A DNA stretch of 64,000 nt from Spirochaetota bacterium (GTDB lineage: Bacteria; Spirochaetota; Spirochaetia; Treponematales; Treponemataceae): assembly GCA_023438065.1 (NCBI GenBank), contig JAEXRH010000012.1, positions 682,001 to 746,000 of the forward strand, in the 5' to 3' direction. This document shows, one piece after another, positions 62,201 to 64,000 of this stretch (position 1 is the first letter of the stretch; the number at the start of each line of letters is the position of its first letter). The translations under genes were made by a program, and so were the position numbers. The notes under the pieces are model-generated. The model was not told the origin of the DNA. It saw only the letters and a list, made by a program, of their open reading frames with translations, and made no database searches.

Positions 62201-64000
62201 CATTTCGGTAAAGATACAGATAAAAAGTTCACGACGGGATCGCGCATCAAGTTCTGAAAGAATTCCGCCTTCAGAGAAATACTCGTCGTGTGCGCAATAG
62301 TCTGTTAATCCCGAGTATCCGATAGACAATAGTCCTAACTGTTCAAGCGGCGGATTGTTATACCGCCAGCCCTTTCTGAGATCACGAAGGAGCCGGTATC
62401 CAAGAACGAACTTGACGGCACGGTGAGCGTCGGCCGTCTTCAGTCCAAAAAGACGTGGATTCTGCAAAAACTCCCGTTTGATCTCAGGTTCATCCCTCTC
62501 GAACCCGAGCGCGCGAAACACATGTTCCGCAAGGTCCTCTTCGGTAAGCGGTCGGTTTGCGGCCTGCAGGGCGGAGAGCAAGGCACTTCGTACCAAGACC
62601 AGAAAGAGGAAGTCGTTAAAATGCCCGGATTGCAGGGCCGCGTCTTGTCGGTTATCCGTAAAGCCGAGCATCTTCCGGGGATCATAAGCGCCATCGGGAA
62701 TCTCTTTGGAGAAGAGTTTTTGCAGAACGCTCAGAGTAATCATGGTCGTAGCCGAGGATCGCCCCTCACCGGAAAGGCCGGTCAGGCGGTTTATGTCCTT
62801 TCCGCTCGTTTCGTGCACCATGCCGCACTTGGGACAGAATTTAACATGTCCGGGAAGGTACCAAAACGGCATGTCCCCTTTTCCTCCCTTCGCGTTCAGC
62901 TGATAGCGAATCGGAACATCCTGTTCATGGGTCGACGAGACGCGTAAGGTTGCCGCCTTCCAGTCAAGCCAAAAATCGGGAAGGGTTTCGATATCGCCGG
63001 TAAACTCAAAGCCATCGCGAAGGGGAAGCATAAAACCAAAGAACTGTTCCATGCCTTTGGGTATGGGATCGCCGATATCCCGGGGCAGCCAACGATCTTC
63101 TATACGTTGAACCGGAAAATATTCTTGACCGCACTCGCGGCAAAAATAAGCGGTATAGAACCTGACATCCTCTGATTCCCTGCCGGGCGCATATCGCTGA
63201 GCGTCAAGACTGACAAGGCGCTTGCCTTCCTCTTCCAGCGTGCACATAACCTTTCCCGGACCGCTTATGAACTGATGGAGTTTGAAAGCAAAGGGCTTCC
63301 TGCCGTTAACATCGATAAGCGCATGCGCTTTCATCAGGAAAGAATGCAGCGTCTGCATTGCAAGCGAAACATCGACACCGGATTCCCTGGCAAGACGTTC
63401 CGACGCACTTTGAAGAGAAAGAGGCTGCGCGCGCTTTGGTTTTTCAAGACCTTCGGTTTCAATACCAAGAGTTCGCTCAACCCAAATCGCAAGCGGATCA
63501 GAACAGAAATCCTTCATGTCTTTCCATTCGCGAACGCCTTCACGAATACGATCGGCCAGAAGAGAAGTAATACCCGCCATGCTTGCGCGCGGATCGGTTA
63601 CCGGCTCAAGGGTTTCGCCAATGACGTTTCTCTGTGGAATTTCCATCCCGAATATGAGACTCGCCACGCGGGCCACTACGGCTTGTTTTTCCTCATCGGT
63701 CCCCGTGCTGGACATGGTGGCCGAAGTACCGACGCATACAAGATTGTCGGCTTTAAGCCTTTGGCGCAAACGTCGAACCAGCATGGAGACATCGGCGCCC
63801 TGACGCCCTCTGTACGTATGAAGTTCGTCGAGAACCAGGAACTCAAGTCCTATACAGTTATTTACGACGGCGGTATCGCGTTCCTGATAGCGAGTAAGGA
63901 GGAGCTCCAACATCATGAAGTTGGTAAGGAGTATATCAGGCGGATTTTCAGCTATCTTTTTTCTTGTGTCTGCGTCTTCCTGTCCGGTATACCTTTTGAC
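59282..64000 (-). CDS. DEAD/DEAH helicase with DUF1998 domain (5' end outside window)
   Basis: At least 1,572 residues are visible, and the reading frame runs off the right edge, so the N-terminus and Walker A are not seen. Motifs are NPPDILLTNFMMLELLLTR, DEAH-box LVLDELHTYRGRQG and CVGTSATM. Zinc-like pairs are CRECGQEYF and CPKCGMVHE. Helicase C reads SPTMELGVDISTLNTVYMRNVPP and YAQRSGRAGR, followed by VCSECGYG..CENCNAEL. The C-terminal DUF1998 four-Cys motif is CVAGCYRCLLSYYNQPEHE. It combines features of DISARM DrmA (helicase) and DrmB (DUF1998). It is the first visible gene of the coupled three-gene operon. Confidence 0.87.
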   Translation of the reverse strand, partial: VKRYTGQEDADTRKKIAENPPDILLTNFMMLELLLTRYQERDTAVVNNCIGLEFLVLDELHTYRGRQGADVSMLVRRLRQRLKADNLVCVGTSATMSSTGTDEEKQAVVARVASLIFGMEIPQRNVIGETLEPVTDPRASMAGITSLLADRIREGVREWKDMKDFCSDPLAIWVERTLGIETEGLEKPKRAQPLSLQSASERLARESGVDVSLAMQTLHSFLMKAHALIDVNGRKPFAFKLHQFISGPGKVMCTLEEEGKRLVSLDAQRYAPGRESEDVRFYTAYFCRECGQEYFPVQRIEDRWLPRDIGDPIPKGMEQFFGFMLPLRDGFEFTGDIETLPDFWLDWKAATLRVSSTHEQDVPIRYQLNAKGGKGDMPFWYLPGHVKFCPKCGMVHETSGKDINRLTGLSGEGRSSATTMITLSVLQKLFSKEIPDGAYDPRKMLGFTDNRQDAALQSGHFNDFLFLVLVRSALLSALQAANRPLTEEDLAEHVFRALGFERDEPEIKREFLQNPRLFGLKTADAHRAVKFVLGYRLLRDLRKGWRYNNPPLEQLGLLSIGYSGLTDYCAHDEYFSEGGILSELDARSRRELFICIFTEMRKNLCIDSRYLNQSDQEQMKNLAFQHLLERWSFSADEKLFVTRYLVLVSVPKHFKKRDDAIVSGGNGSRLLRNLKRADFWRNTPYTDMIYTWKQQELADLVTTVLEKAEEYGYVSRLELERGLAGWALKAGAIEWTIPANGVATTGMSNAFFKQLYQSVAQTLSSQKHWLYEYESHEHTAQVESLDRMDLEARFRFTAKDKDWWKQVHPDTPELQRLPVLYCSPTMELGVDISTLNTVYMRNVPPTPANYAQRSGRAGRSGQPALVITYCSSMSPHDQWFFHNMDQMVHGIVKAPNLDLSNRELVESHIHAIWLSTLRLEIKESIVELLDRGQPEYPLIPEIEERIRDPHVAKEAEELALSFARALRPYIEKEAPWFTEDYIRLIIKNAPDSFNYAFDRWRNLHRATLAQMDKAYRITSGHGYQQDEKMSAQKRYNDAVRQLAVLESTRASQNSDFYPYRYLAGQGFLPGYNFPRLPLMAWIPSRKTYRGQKEDSGSMVSRPRFLGISEFGPRSLIYHDGRIYRVVKAKLNSGTGDQISVGARLATGSAIVCSECGYGHLDVDNTGDVLAVRCENCNAELSSDSRVDNLYRIETVETEGADRITANEEERQRQGYELQTMFRFVPNRAGNILKSDAELTHEGSLIADLVYAPAALLWRINRGWKRRKQKSVLGFFINPVSGYWSKEDQDEEDSANEPVEKSKVKAQLIVPFVEDCRNILLLTPKAPLSKDVMATVQAALKRSIEQLFQIEESELAVEPLPSEQDRKRILFYEAAEGGAGVLTRLVNEPGEFARVARNALSIMHYRVPEKLESRADLEEDKSTMGDIRCVAGCYRCLLSYYNQPEHEIIDRRNEEALDILVALARSDIKPMGTDFRAASKPAGSGRTSDSAGHSSADDDLAAFLDAQGIRQPDEFNYPVMDGSLVIAALYRAQKLALLKTAPSSLQKDWLADKGYTVIILGESLELLPKRGEH

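Larger units (their letters stand above)
38373..64000. mobile_element. Putative tRNA-Leu genomic island (right end outside window)
   Basis: A tyrosine recombinase begins about 125 nt beyond the tRNA-Leu 3' end and reads away from it, the usual arrangement of tRNA-integrating islands. After it come a TA pair, an attC-like site, a P4/D5-type helicase and a run of defence genes, many with lower GC (about 42-50% by eye from 45 to 55 kb) than the left flank. The outer att repeat is not visible, so the right boundary and even single-element status are inference. Confidence 0.6.

Noticed and set aside
38373..64000. Second copy of the tRNA-Leu 3' end as attR
   Set aside because: I looked for the TTCAAGTCTTCTTCGCCGC end again in the right part and did not find it. 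The boundary may lie outside the window.
1..64000. CRISPR arrays, rRNA genes or insertion sequences
   Set aside because: No regularly spaced repeats, no rRNA-like stretches and no transposase ORF with terminal repeats were seen.

Overview
The window reads as a high-GC (about 60%) anaerobic, motile bacterium. Two methyl-accepting chemotaxis proteins, two class III nucleotidyl cyclases with a cyclic-nucleotide-binding protein, an Hnd-type [FeFe] hydrogenase, a K+-type membrane pyrophosphatase, a desulfoferrodoxin and a secreted GH5 glucanase together suggest a free-living or gut spirochaete (Spirochaetales). This is inferred from gene content. No rRNA or other phylogenetic marker settles it.

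Left part (1-38,250) is ordinary chromosome: a cNMP-binding protein; a tldD-tldE pair; the hndABCD hydrogenase operon on the minus strand with a clear promoter and terminator; c-di-GMP genes (an EAL protein with a degenerate GGDEF domain and an active-looking GGEEF cyclase); a membrane-anchored cyclase; a kinase-like P-loop protein overlapping a SUMF1 protein; a GT39-like glycosyltransferase; a GH5 lipoprotein; hppA; two MCPs flanking ffh-gpsA-ndk and an EamA transporter; sbcD-sbcC-pncB; a second cyclase; an msrB-msrA fusion; a D-lactate-dehydrogenase-like enzyme; tRNA-Val(GAC); and desulfoferrodoxin. Several genes have a -10 hexamer 6-12 nt before the ATG and no Shine-Dalgarno, which suggests leaderless mRNAs.

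Right part (38,291-64,000, running off the edge) looks like a genomic island next to tRNA-Leu(GAG). A tyrosine recombinase follows the tRNA, then an AbiEi/AbiEii toxin-antitoxin pair with a perfect operator palindrome. Next comes a gene-poor, hairpin-rich kilobase containing a site with the full architecture of an integron attC. The rest is a minus-strand defence stack, listed here by increasing coordinate: P4/D5-type helicase, RmuC, HNH nuclease, McrC, McrB with an EVE-like N-terminus, an Abi_2 (AbiD/F) HEPN protein preceded by a promoter-hairpin-terminator small RNA, a methylase C-terminal remnant, a stand-alone reverse transcriptase with a promoter and about 190-nt leader, and a tightly coupled three-gene DISARM-like operon (Eco57I/DrmMI-like methylase, DrmD-like SNF2 helicase, DEAD/DEAH-DUF1998 helicase). 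The last of these continues past the window.

The most novel elements are the RT with its candidate non-coding RNA, the Abi_2-linked small RNA, the lone attC-like site and the structured region beside it. About 1-99 no gene is seen.
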